Positions 11,715 to 19,126 of a DNA stretch of 64,000 nt are shown here, piece by piece. Within the stretch, counting starts at the first letter, position 1, and each line of letters starts with the position of its first letter. This DNA comes from Cellulomonas sp. S1-8. GTDB taxonomy: Bacteria; Actinomycetota; Actinomycetes; Actinomycetales; Cellulomonadaceae. The notes under the pieces are model-generated. The model was not told the origin of the DNA. It made no database searches and saw only the letters and a program-made list of their open reading frames with translations. The position numbers were made by a program, and so were the translations under genes. The stretch is from assembly GCF_026184235.1 (NCBI RefSeq), contig NZ_CP110806.1, positions 1,550,001 through 1,614,000 on the forward strand, read 5' to 3'.

Positions 11715-12463
11715 GTGACCGTGACCTGGACGACCGCGTTCGTCGACCTGCCTGCGCCGTTGCACCCGGCCGGCAGCGCGTTCTGGGCCGCCGTCACCGC
11801 GACGACCCACTCGGAGCCCCGCGGCGAGGACGGGCAGTCCGGACGTTGCTGCCTGCCGAGGGGGACGCGTTCCTCCGGGTCCAGCAGCTCGACGCCGCGC
11901 CGCGCACCCATCTCGACCTGCACGTCGCCGACGTCGCCGCGCAGACCGGCCGCGCGGTCGGGCTCGGTGCGCGCGTGCTGCTGCGCGAGGAGCACGTCGT
12001 CCTGGCCTCGCCCGGGGGGTTCGTCCACTGCCTGGTGCCCGACGCGGGGGAGCGGGTCCGCCCGGAGCCGGTGACGGGTCCGCTCGGTGGGACCGCGCGG
12101 GTCGACCAGCTGTGCCTCGACGTCCCGTCCGCGCTGCTGGTGGTCGAGGTGGCGTACTGGACGGCGCTCACCGGGTGGCCCGCGCGCGCCGGGTCCCGTC
12201 CGGAGTTCACGGTGCTGCACCGGCCGGCGGGCGTCCCGCTGCGGCTGATGCTGCAGGAGCTCGGTGCGCAGGACCCGCGCACCACGGTGACGGCGCACCT
12301 CGACCTCGCGTGCGGCGCCGACGTCGACGTGGTGGCCGCCGAGCACCGGGTGCTCGGCGCGCGGGTGGTGGACGACGCGCACCCGTGGACCGTCCTGCGT
12401 GACCCCGCAGGGCTGGTCTACTGCCTGACGCCCCGCGACCCCGGGACCGGCACCGTCGGCTGA
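11715..12463 (+). pseudogene. VOC/glyoxalase-family protein, disrupted by a 1-base deletion near 11838
   Basis: The N-terminal part reads from a GTG at 11715 (VTVTWTTAFVDLPAPLHP to EPRGEDGQ). It continues in the next frame as RTLLPAEGDAFLRVQQL and runs to 12463 through two VOC half-domains (HLDLHVADVAAQT, TAHLDLACGADVDV, WTVLRDPAGLVYCLTP). Inserting one T after CAG at 11835-11837 (CAGTCCGG to CAGTTCCGG) joins them as GEDGQFRTLLPAEG, giving about 250 residues. So either a real frameshift or a sequencing error is present. The intact protein would be a two-repeat VOC-fold protein of unknown substrate. TAGCGT at 11702-11707, 7 nt before the GTG, supports that start and a leaderless mRNA. The 3' end overlaps the convergent DoxX gene by 46 bp. 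Confidence 0.75.
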
Positions 12464-12903
12464 GCCCGCGCGGTGCGCCAGGCCCGCCACGCACCCGTGG
12501 ACCACAGGGCCCACAGCACGAGGACCCCCTGGAACGGCAGCCGCGCGAGTCGCTTCGCGTCGGTGTCGAGCCCGAACCCGTCGTTGCCCTCGAGGTACTG
12601 CGCGACGTTCCCGGGGAAGATCGCGACGAAGAACGCGGCGGCCGCCGCACCCACCCACGGGCGGTACCGCCGCGGCGTCACGACCAGCGCGGTCCCCAGG
12701 GCGATCTCCACGACGCCCGAGCCGACGACGACCAGGTCGGCGTCGACCGGCACCCACGACGGCACCTGCGCCTGGAACTCCGCGCGTCCGGTCGTCAGGT
12801 GGCTGATCCCGGCGAACGCCAGGAACCCCCCGAGCACCACACGGCCGATCGTGCGGGCGATCCCGTCGCGTGCGGGGTCGTGCTGGTCGCTGTCGGTGCC
12901 CAC
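12418..12903 (-). CDS. DoxX-like membrane protein
   Basis: 161 residues with four hydrophobic segments. It opens with a short hydrophilic stretch (MGTDSDQHDPARDG), then VVLGGFLAFAGISHLTTGR, typical of the DoxX/DUF417 family (the GxxHF-like GISHL). Further helices are near 58-78, 85-105 and 122-140. These proteins are associated with quinone or thiol redox and membrane integrity, but no biochemical role can be assigned here. Start is GTG at 12903. Its C-terminal coding end overlaps the frameshifted VOC gene on the other strand, which is unusual and would constrain both. Confidence 0.75.
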   Translation of the reverse strand: MGTDSDQHDPARDGIARTIGRVVLGGFLAFAGISHLTTGRAEFQAQVPSWVPVDADLVVVGSGVVEIALGTALVVTPRRYRPWVGAAAAAFFVAIFPGNVAQYLEGNDGFGLDTDAKRLARLPFQGVLVLWALWSTGAWRAWRTARAQPTVPVPGSRGVRQ

Positions 12904-12952
12904 TGCGTCCTCCTCGGCCGGTGCGTTCCCCCGAGGTTAGGACGCGCGCGGG

Positions 12953-14617
12953 TCACGCGCTCGGCGCCAGGAACGACCAGCTGGCTGCCAGGACGCGCGG
13001 GGCGGTGTCGTCGGGCACGAGCAGGACGCTCTGCACGACGCCGGAGGCGCGGATGTTCTGGCGTTCGCCGGTCTGGCCGGTCGCCTGGGCGAGCGCGTCG
13101 TCGGTGAGGCTGACGGTCCAGCCGGCCTCCATGCGCTGGTTGAACGTCAGGGACAGCGTCGAGGTGACCAGCACGCCGCCGTCGACCGGCACCACCTGCA
13201 CGGGGCCGCCGGGGGCCGTGGGGTCCTCGGGTGCGCCGAAGACCGTGACCTGGGCGAGGTCGACCACGAGCTTGCCCTCGAGGTCGTTGCCCAGGAAGCT
13301 CCCGCGGGCGTCCGCCAGCTCGCCGAGCTCGACGCCCACCTCGGCGCCCGTCTCGAGGTGGGACCGCAGGAGCTCCACGCCCGCGAGCCCCGCCGCCACC
13401 TGCTCGGGCGTCGCGACGCTCGCGGCACCCGGCGCAGGCAGGGCCACCGTGTCGGCGGGCACCTCGAGCGCGAGGCTGGCCCGCCAGGGTGCGGTCGCCC
13501 GGTCCCGCTCGAACACCCGGATCTGGGGGTTCTCGCCGGGCGTGCCGTCGGTCGTCGGCTCGAGGAGCGCCACGAACCACATCGGGTACGACGTGAACTG
13601 CGGCACCGCTGCGTCGAGGGCCGAGTACGTCACCGTCGTGGCCGTCGGGGCCTCGCCACGTGCGGCAGCGAGCGTGGTGCGGAACTGCAGGAGCGCGAGC
13701 AGGCCGTCCGTGTCGGACGCCGCCCAGCCGCTGGCGTCGAGCTGCGAGGCGAGCGCGCTCGCCGCCGTCCTGCGCTCGCCGTACGACGCCAGTGCCGCGG
13801 CGATCTCGTCCTCGTCGGCGGCGATCCGCGCCGGGGCGGACGGGTGCTCGACGGCGGACGGCAGCGGGGTGCACGCGGTCAGCGCGACGGCGACACCCGC
13901 ACCCAGCACGGCGGTGCGCGTGAAGGTGGGGCGCGCGGCGGCGGGGCGCGTGGCACCGACGGGTTCGGGCTCCGGCCCCGTGGACGTCCCTGCGCGCGAC
14001 GTGGCCACCGCGGGTGGCCCCTCGGTGCGCACGCGGCGTCGGCGCACGAGCACGGCGCCGGCCACGAGCAGCGCGCCGACCGCGGCGACGCCGAGCGCCG
14101 CGACGAACGACCGCGGGACGAGCACGCCGAACGCCAGGGTGGTCGCCGCGGGACCACCCTGCGGCGCGACGACGAACGACACGGGCTCGTCCGCGAGCCT
14201 GACGTCGAGCGCCTGCGTGCCGTCGCCCGACGCGGAGTCGGTCCAGAACGTCGCCGCGGTCGGGTCCACCTCGGGTGCGTCGAGCTCGCCCTCGATCGCG
14301 TCGGTCCGCAGGGTCCCGGTGCGGTCCACGCCCCGCACCCAGGACGCGGCCACGCCGCGGACGTAGTCGCGCCCGTCGACGGGGTGGGCCGTGCCGAGGA
14401 ACACCGGCCCGCCGGCCGACGTCGCCTCGACGTGCAGCGTCAGGTCGCGGACCGGGAACATGTCGAAGGCTGTCAGCGCGACGCCCGAGGGGGAGGGGAC
14501 CTCGTCGGCGGGGAGCGAGGCGGTGTCGTCGGGACCGACGACCACGGCCACGGCACCGCCGACGAGCAGGAGGAGCCCGCCGACGGCCGACAGGACGATG
14601 GTGAGGAACGTGCGCAC
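12953..14617 (-). CDS. Two-part membrane protein with an internal lipoprotein-like signal
   Basis: 554 residues from the GTG at 14617 (AGGGGG 8 nt upstream; the frame is open 27 codons further). The N-terminal helix (2-28) is followed by an extracellular domain (about 30-170), a second helix (about 172-192) ending in an RRRR stop-transfer, a Pro-rich cytoplasmic stretch, then TRTAVLGAGVAVALTAC with Cys at residue 249. That reads like a complete lipoprotein signal peptide and lipobox. The remaining 300 residues are hydrophilic and look exported. It may be a fusion of a membrane protein gene with a downstream lipoprotein gene, or a three-pass protein. I recognise no family. Confidence 0.65.
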   Translation of the reverse strand: MRTFLTIVLSAVGGLLLLVGGAVAVVVGPDDTASLPADEVPSPSGVALTAFDMFPVRDLTLHVEATSAGGPVFLGTAHPVDGRDYVRGVAASWVRGVDRTGTLRTDAIEGELDAPEVDPTAATFWTDSASGDGTQALDVRLADEPVSFVVAPQGGPAATTLAFGVLVPRSFVAALGVAAVGALLVAGAVLVRRRRVRTEGPPAVATSRAGTSTGPEPEPVGATRPAAARPTFTRTAVLGAGVAVALTACTPLPSAVEHPSAPARIAADEDEIAAALASYGERRTAASALASQLDASGWAASDTDGLLALLQFRTTLAAARGEAPTATTVTYSALDAAVPQFTSYPMWFVALLEPTTDGTPGENPQIRVFERDRATAPWRASLALEVPADTVALPAPGAASVATPEQVAAGLAGVELLRSHLETGAEVGVELGELADARGSFLGNDLEGKLVVDLAQVTVFGAPEDPTAPGGPVQVVPVDGGVLVTSTLSLTFNQRMEAGWTVSLTDDALAQATGQTGERQNIRASGVVQSVLLVPDDTAPRVLAASWSFLAPSA

Positions 14618-14734
14618 GGGAGCCCCCTGGGTGACGAATACGGTCAAACCGGGCGCGACGCTAGCAGCCCTCGGAGGCGCGGGGGGCGTGTTATCCACAG
14701 CCCCGTGGACAGGCCGCGCAGGCCGACCGGGTGC

Positions 14735-15535
14735 TCAGCAGGCGAGGAAGCCGCCGTCGACGGCGACCACGTTGCCGGTGACGTACCGCGCCTCGTCGGA
14801 GAACAGCCAGGCGACGGCGTCGGCCACCTCGCCCGTCGTGCCCGCTCGCCCCATGGGGAGCAGCGGCTCCCAGGCGTCGGCGCCGTCGGGGTGCAGGCCC
14901 GGCCCGGCGAAGAGCCCGGTGTCGATGGGACCGGGTGCCACGCCGTTGACGCGGATGCCCCGGTCGGCGAGCTCGACCGCGGCGCACCGGGTCAGGGCGT
15001 GCGCCGCGGCCTTGGAGGCGGCGTAGGGAGCGACGCCGCGGAAGACGGTGCGCACCGAGTGCACCGAGAGGTTGTTGACGATGGAGCCGCCGCCGGTGCG
15101 GGTCATGTGGCGGACCTCGGCGCGCATGCACAGCCACAGGGCGCGGGTGTTGACGGCGAAGGCGCGGTCGAAGTCCTCGGTCGTGGCGTCGGCGACCGTG
15201 CCGGGGCCGGTCACGCCGGCGTTGTTGAAGGCGTGGTCGAGGCGGCCCCAGATCGACGCCGCCTCGTCGATCGCGGCCTCGAGCCCGTCGTCGTCGCACA
15301 GGTCGGCGGTGACGAGCGCCGCCTGCCCGCCGGACGCGCGGATGCGCTCGACGACGCCGGCGCCGCGCGCGGTGTCGCGTCCCAGCACGACCACGCGCAG
15401 GCCGCGCCAGGCGAGCTCGAGCGCCGTCGCGGCGCCGATGCCGGAGGTGGCCCCGGTGACGAGGGCGACGCGTCGGGCGTCGTCGTCCCCCGGGACGCGG
15501 GCGTGCGTCGTGACGGTCTCCGCGGTGCGGTCCAT
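14735..15535 (-). CDS. Short-chain dehydrogenase/reductase (SDR)
   Basis: 266 residues, classical SDR. Cofactor motif TGATSGIG, NNAG, catalytic Ser in the IVNNLSVHS stretch, and YxxxK in PYAASKAAAHALT, with a C-terminal VTGNVVAVDGGF. The family reduces or oxidises carbonyl/hydroxyl groups with NAD(P)(H). The substrate is not predictable; SDRs ending this way are annotated as sugar or 3-oxoacyl reductases alike. ATG at 15535. A perfect 16-bp palindrome related to the CebR operator lies 63-78 bp upstream. Confidence 0.9.
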   Translation of the reverse strand: MDRTAETVTTHARVPGDDDARRVALVTGATSGIGAATALELAWRGLRVVVLGRDTARGAGVVERIRASGGQAALVTADLCDDDGLEAAIDEAASIWGRLDHAFNNAGVTGPGTVADATTEDFDRAFAVNTRALWLCMRAEVRHMTRTGGGSIVNNLSVHSVRTVFRGVAPYAASKAAAHALTRCAAVELADRGIRVNGVAPGPIDTGLFAGPGLHPDGADAWEPLLPMGRAGTTGEVADAVAWLFSDEARYVTGNVVAVDGGFLAC

Positions 15536-15597
15536 CGGTGGTCCCCCTGGTGCCGTCGATGAGCAGGCTGCGGGCCGGCTCCGTCGGCAGCACGCGT

Positions 15598-15613
15598 GCG
15601 GGAGCGCTCCCGC
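15598..15613 (-). promoter_or_regulatory. CebR-like operator palindrome
   Basis: GCGGGAGCGCTCCCGC is a perfect 16-bp palindrome between the divergent SDR and ArsR genes. Its inner 12 bases equal those of the known CebR operator TGGGAGCGCTCCCA of actinobacteria. The outermost bases differ, so a related LacI repressor is also possible. Confidence 0.55.
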
Positions 15614-15736
15614 GATCGTGACCCTAAAGGATGACGGGCGTCCGCCACAACACGATCCATCCCGTTCCGGGCGGGTTTGTCCGTATCCGTGAGAGGCGGC
15701 CGAAGGGCTTGTGCGGGCTGCCGTCCACCGCTAACG

Positions 15737-15754
15737 TACAACCTTGTGGTTGTA
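15737..15754 (+). promoter_or_regulatory. Inverted repeat over the ArsR-family start codon
   Basis: TACAACC-TTGT-GGTTGTA has perfect 7-bp arms and a 4-nt spacer. It overlaps the end of a TAACGT -10 candidate (15732-15737) and covers the GTG start at 15746. This is where an autorepressor would block a leaderless promoter. Confidence 0.6.
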
Positions 15755-16183
15755 GATCAGCGGGCGCGCGAGGACCGGGAGGCCGACAGGCTCTTCCATG
15801 CCCTCGCCGACGGCACGCGGCGCGACATCCTGCGCCGCGTGCTTGTGGAGGGGGCCTCCGTCTCGGCCCTCGCCGCCCCCTACGCCATGAGCTTCGCGGC
15901 CGTGCAGAAGCACGTCGCGGTGCTCGAGCAGGCGCAGCTCGTCGTCAAGGAGCGGCGGGGGCGCGAGCAGATCGTGCGCGGCGACGTCGCCACGGTGCGC
16001 CGCGCAGCCGACCTGCTCACCTCGCTCGAGGAGCTGTGGCGCTCCCGCGTCGAGCGCATGTCCGCCGTCCTGGTGGACCTCGACGTCGCCGCCGACGCGC
16101 CGCACCCAGCCGCGGACGTCACGCCACCCGCACGACCCGCCCCGGAACGCCGGGACGGCCGACCCACCGGAGGAACGTCATGA
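15746..16183 (+). CDS. ArsR-family winged-helix regulator
   Basis: 145 residues. The wHTH fold is about 10-90: LFHALADGTRRDILRRVL, then SVSALAAPYAMSFAAVQKHVAVL (recognition helix with the family's typical KHVAVLE) and VVKERRGREQIV wing. No metal-binding Cys pair is visible, so it belongs to the ArsR group that pairs with an AHSA1 gene. The GTG at 15746 was chosen because the wHTH begins right after it and TAACGT sits 8 nt upstream; an ATG at 15677 would add 23 residues that look like translated promoter. The stop overlaps the AHSA1 start (ATGA). Autoregulation through the inverted repeat at 15737-15754 is likely. Confidence 0.88.
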   Translation: MVVDQRAREDREADRLFHALADGTRRDILRRVLVEGASVSALAAPYAMSFAAVQKHVAVLEQAQLVVKERRGREQIVRGDVATVRRAADLLTSLEELWRSRVERMSAVLVDLDVAADAPHPAADVTPPARPAPERRDGRPTGGTS

Positions 16184-16668
16184 CCGTTCTGAGCGCCACA
16201 CCCGACACCCAGGAGCTCACCCTCGTGGTCGTCGCCGACCTCGCCGCCACCCCCGAGCGCGCCTGGCGCCTCTGGGCCGACCCGACCCAGCTGCAGCGGT
16301 GGTGGGGCCCGCCGACGTGGCCGGCCACGTTCGACGCCCACGACCTGCGCCCCGGTGGCGTCGCGAAGTACCACATGACCGGGCCCGACGGCACGCGCGC
16401 GAACGGCCACTGGACGTTCTCCGACGTCGACGAGCCCCGCGGGCTCGAGATCGACGACCGCTTCGCCGACGAGCACGGGGAGCCCGACGCCGCCATGCCC
16501 GCGACGCGCATGGTCGTGGCGCTCGAGCCGGGCGGCACCGGCACGATCATGACGATCACCTCGCACTTCCCGTCCGCGGAGGCGCTCGCGCAGATGCTCG
16601 CGATGGGCATGTCCGAGGGGCTGCAGGAGGCCGTCGGGCAGATCGACGCGATCCTCGCCGAGGGCTGA
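16180..16668 (+). CDS. SRPBCC/AHSA1 (START-like) domain protein
   Basis: 162 residues. It has the activator-of-Hsp90-homologue pattern ATPERAWRLWADPTQLQRWWGPP, then GGVAKYHMTGPDG and the closing helix SEGLQEAVGQIDAIL. The fold is a hydrophobic-ligand cup; bacterial members paired with ArsR genes have no firmly established reaction. It is translationally coupled to the ArsR gene (ATGA overlap) with GGAGG 8 nt before its ATG, so both are expressed and repressed together. Confidence 0.88.
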   Translation: MTVLSATPDTQELTLVVVADLAATPERAWRLWADPTQLQRWWGPPTWPATFDAHDLRPGGVAKYHMTGPDGTRANGHWTFSDVDEPRGLEIDDRFADEHGEPDAAMPATRMVVALEPGGTGTIMTITSHFPSAEALAQMLAMGMSEGLQEAVGQIDAILAEG

Positions 16669-16707
16669 CCTCGCAGGGCCCGGGGGCGCGGCCCGTACCC
16701 TGGGTGG

Positions 16708-17835
16708 GTGCGCTGCGGGTACTTCGACGCGGGGGTGTGCCGCTCGTGCACGCTCCTCGCGCAGCCGTACCCCGACCAGGTCGACGCGCAGGCGCGGCAC
16801 GTCCGCGCGGTGCTCGGCGACCCGGCCGACGTGGGGTGGCTGCCGACCGTCGTGAGCGCCGAGGCGGGATTCCGCAACAAGGCGAAGATGGTCGTCGCGG
16901 GCACCGTGGACGCACCCACCCTCGGCATCCTCGACGCCCACGGCCACGGGGTGGACCTGCAGGGCTGCCCCCTGTACCCCGCGGCCCTGAGCGCGTCCTT
17001 CGCGCCGCTCGCGGCGTTCGTGACGCGCGCCTCCCTGACGCCCTACGACGTGCCGACGCGCGCCGGCGAGCTCAAGCACGTGCTCGTCACCGCGTCACCG
17101 GACGGCGAGCTCATGGTGCGGTTCGTGCTGCGCAGCACCGAGGCGCTCGCCCGCATCCGCAAGCACCTGCCGTCGCTGCGGTCCGACCTGCCGCACCTCG
17201 TCGTCGCGTCCGTGAACGTGCAGCCGGCCCACGCCGCCGTCCTCGAGGGCGACCACGAGATCCTGCTCACGGAGCGCGCGACCCTGCGGATGCGCGTCAA
17301 CGGGCTCGACCTGCACCTGCGTCCGCGCAGCTTCTTCCAGACCAACACCGAGATCGCCGCCGCGCTCTACCGCCAGGCGGTGGCGTGGGCGGACGAGGCC
17401 GCCGTGACGTCCGTATGGGACCTGTACAGCGGTGTCGGGGGGTTCGCGCTGCACCTCGCGCGTCCCGGGCGTGACGTCGTCGGCGTCGAGACGAGCGCCG
17501 AGGCCGTCGCGAGCGCCGAGCTGACCGCGCGCGACGCCCGGCTGCCCGGCACCCGGTTCCTCGTCGGGGACGCCACGGCGTTCGCCCTCGCCGCCACCGA
17601 CGTCCCCGACCTCGTCGTCGTCAACCCGCCCCGGCGGGGTCTGGGCGAGCCGCTGAGCCGCCGGCTCGAGGCCAGCGGGGTGCCGCGCGTCCTGTACTCG
17701 TCGTGCCACGCGGGCTCCCTGGCCCGGGACCTGACGCACATGCCGTCGCTGCGCCTGGTCCGCGCCCAGGTCCTCGACATGTTCCCCCACACCCACCACC
17801 ACGAGGTCCTCACCCTCCTCGAACGCACCCCCTGA
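16708..17835 (+). CDS. rlmC: 23S rRNA (uracil-C5)-methyltransferase, RlmC/RumB type
   Basis: 375 residues. It opens with the iron-sulfur cysteine set (C3, then CRSCTLL, with a later GCPLYP Cys) and lacks an N-terminal TRAM domain, which is the RlmC/RumB layout rather than RlmD. The SAM-binding VWDLYSGVGGFALHLA, the NPPRRG motif and the catalytic Cys region YSSCHAGSLARDL are present. RlmC methylates U747 of 23S rRNA. The GTG at 16708 fits TACCCT at 16696-16701 in leaderless geometry. It ends directly at a nested palindromic element and is convergent with the LLM gene. Confidence 0.9.
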   Translation: MRCGYFDAGVCRSCTLLAQPYPDQVDAQARHVRAVLGDPADVGWLPTVVSAEAGFRNKAKMVVAGTVDAPTLGILDAHGHGVDLQGCPLYPAALSASFAPLAAFVTRASLTPYDVPTRAGELKHVLVTASPDGELMVRFVLRSTEALARIRKHLPSLRSDLPHLVVASVNVQPAHAAVLEGDHEILLTERATLRMRVNGLDLHLRPRSFFQTNTEIAAALYRQAVAWADEAAVTSVWDLYSGVGGFALHLARPGRDVVGVETSAEAVASAELTARDARLPGTRFLVGDATAFALAATDVPDLVVVNPPRRGLGEPLSRRLEASGVPRVLYSSCHAGSLARDLTHMPSLRLVRAQVLDMFPHTHHHEVLTLLERTP

Positions 17836-17913
17836 CCCGCGAGTGCGGGGGATACGTGTCGAGTGCGGGGGAAACGACCCCCGCACTCGTGACGTTTCCC
17901 CCGCACTCGCGGG
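17836..17913. repeat. Nested palindromic element, copy A
   Basis: Four copies of a roughly 12-bp core in the order forward, forward, reverse, reverse. CGAGTGCGGGGG lies at 17840-17851 and 17860-17871, and CCCCCGCACTCG at 17878-17889 and 17898-17909. The outer arms extend to 16 bp (17836-17851 with 17898-17913); the loop is 6 nt. It starts on the base after the rlmC stop and ends 11 bp from the LLM stop, so it can act as a terminator for both. See copies at 19029 and 58073. Confidence 0.9.
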
Positions 17914-17923
17914 AGGGGGAGCG

Positions 17924-18985
17924 TCAGGCGAGGGCGGCCGTCAGGAGGCGGAGGGTCTGCTCGCGGGCCGGGGACGTGCCCGCGGGGGTGCCGCGGGTGG
18001 CGCCGGCGACGGGCTGGATCATGATCTCGTCGGTGCCGAGGCGCGTCGCCAGCGCACGGACCTGCGCCGCGGCGGACGTCGGGTCGCCGATCACCCAGCT
18101 CGCGGTCAGCGCGGCGAGCGCGTCGTCGGCGCGGGCCGGCAGGGGAGCAGCCTCGGCGTCCTCGACGAGCTCCTGGGGCTCGAGGGTCATGCCGGAGCGC
18201 AGCCGCCACATGGTGCGGACCTGCGGCAGGGCGAGGCGGTGGGCCTCCTGGGTGGTCGGCGCGACGGCCACGTTGGCGACCGCGATCGTGCGCGGCTCGG
18301 GCATCGCGTCCGACGGCACGAACGTCCGGCGGTACAGCGCGACCGCCTCGTCGGTCCCGCTCCCCGCGAAGTGGTGGGCGAACACGTACGGCAGCCCGAG
18401 CCTCCCGGCGAGCTGCGCCGAGTACGACGACGACCCCAGCAGCCACAGCTGCGGCGCCGACACGGCGCGGGGCGTCGCCCGCAGCGGGTACGACGTCGAG
18501 CCGACCCGCACCGTCACACCCTCCGGGCGGACGAGGCCCGCGAGCGCGGCGACGTCGTCGTCGAACGTGTCGACCCCGTCGCCCGTCGACCCGCGCCGCA
18601 GCAGGTGGCTCGTCACCGGGTCGGAGCCGGGTGCCCGTCCGATGCCGACGTCGACGCGGCCCGGGTACGCGGCCTCGAGGAGCGCGACCTGCTCGGCGAC
18701 GACCAGCGGCGAGTGGTTCGGCAGCATCACCCCGCCGGACCCGACCCGCACCCGCGTCGTCGCGGCGGCGACGAGCGCCATGAGCAGCGGGGCGTTGGTC
18801 GCCGCGACGGCCGGCATGTTGTGGTGCTCGGCCACCCAGTAGCGCACCGCGCCGACCTCGTCGGCGACACGCGCCAGCGCGAGGGTCGCCGCGACGGCGT
18901 CGGCCGTGGTCTGGTCGGAGCGGACGGGCACGAGGTCGAGCACGGAGATCGCAGTCACCTCGAGGGCAACCCCGTCGCCCACCAC
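17924..18985 (-). CDS. LLM-class flavin-dependent oxidoreductase
   Basis: 353 residues, bacterial luciferase-like TIM barrel: ISVLDLVPVRS near the N-terminus, RYWVAEHHNMPAVA, RVRVGSGGVMLPNHSP, PGRVDVGIGRAPGSDP, then LWLLGSSSYSAQLA. This is the MsnO8 group, which usually uses reduced FMN. The substrate is unknown. Start at 18985, though in-frame GTG codons a few residues in are possible. The gene is bracketed by palindromic elements of the same family at 17836-17913 and 19029-19098. Confidence 0.88.
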   Translation of the reverse strand: MVGDGVALEVTAISVLDLVPVRSDQTTADAVAATLALARVADEVGAVRYWVAEHHNMPAVAATNAPLLMALVAAATTRVRVGSGGVMLPNHSPLVVAEQVALLEAAYPGRVDVGIGRAPGSDPVTSHLLRRGSTGDGVDTFDDDVAALAGLVRPEGVTVRVGSTSYPLRATPRAVSAPQLWLLGSSSYSAQLAGRLGLPYVFAHHFAGSGTDEAVALYRRTFVPSDAMPEPRTIAVANVAVAPTTQEAHRLALPQVRTMWRLRSGMTLEPQELVEDAEAAPLPARADDALAALTASWVIGDPTSAAAQVRALATRLGTDEIMIQPVAGATRGTPAGTSPAREQTLRLLTAALA

Positions 18986-19028
18986 ACCATTCCGCGCCCG
19001 TCCCTCTCCCGCCCGGCGTCACACCTGT

Positions 19029-19098
19029 CGAGTGCGGGGGAAACGTCACGAGTGCGGGGGAGACAACCCCCGCACTCGTGCAGTTTCCCCCGCACTCG
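19029..19098. repeat. Nested palindromic element, copy B
   Basis: Same forward-forward-reverse-reverse design as copy A: CGAGTGCGGGGG at 19029-19040 and 19049-19060, CCCCCGCACTCG at 19067-19078 and 19087-19098, with 8-nt spacers and a 6-nt loop. It lies between the end of the patatin operon and the start of the LLM gene, both on the minus strand, where it could terminate the operon. Confidence 0.9.
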
Positions 19099-19126
19099 CC
19101 GTGGGGGTGGGCGGGTGGGGGTGCGG

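Noticed and set aside
11846..12463. Independent VOC gene starting near 11846
   Set aside because: No start signal lies there, and the protein would begin in mid-domain. The promoter hexamer and N-terminal VOC strand lie at 11702-11835 in the neighbouring frame.
15677..15745. N-terminal extension of the ArsR protein from ATG 15677
   Set aside because: The 23 extra residues translate the -10 element and operator arm and resemble no ArsR N-terminus. The GTG at 15746 fits family length and promoter spacing.
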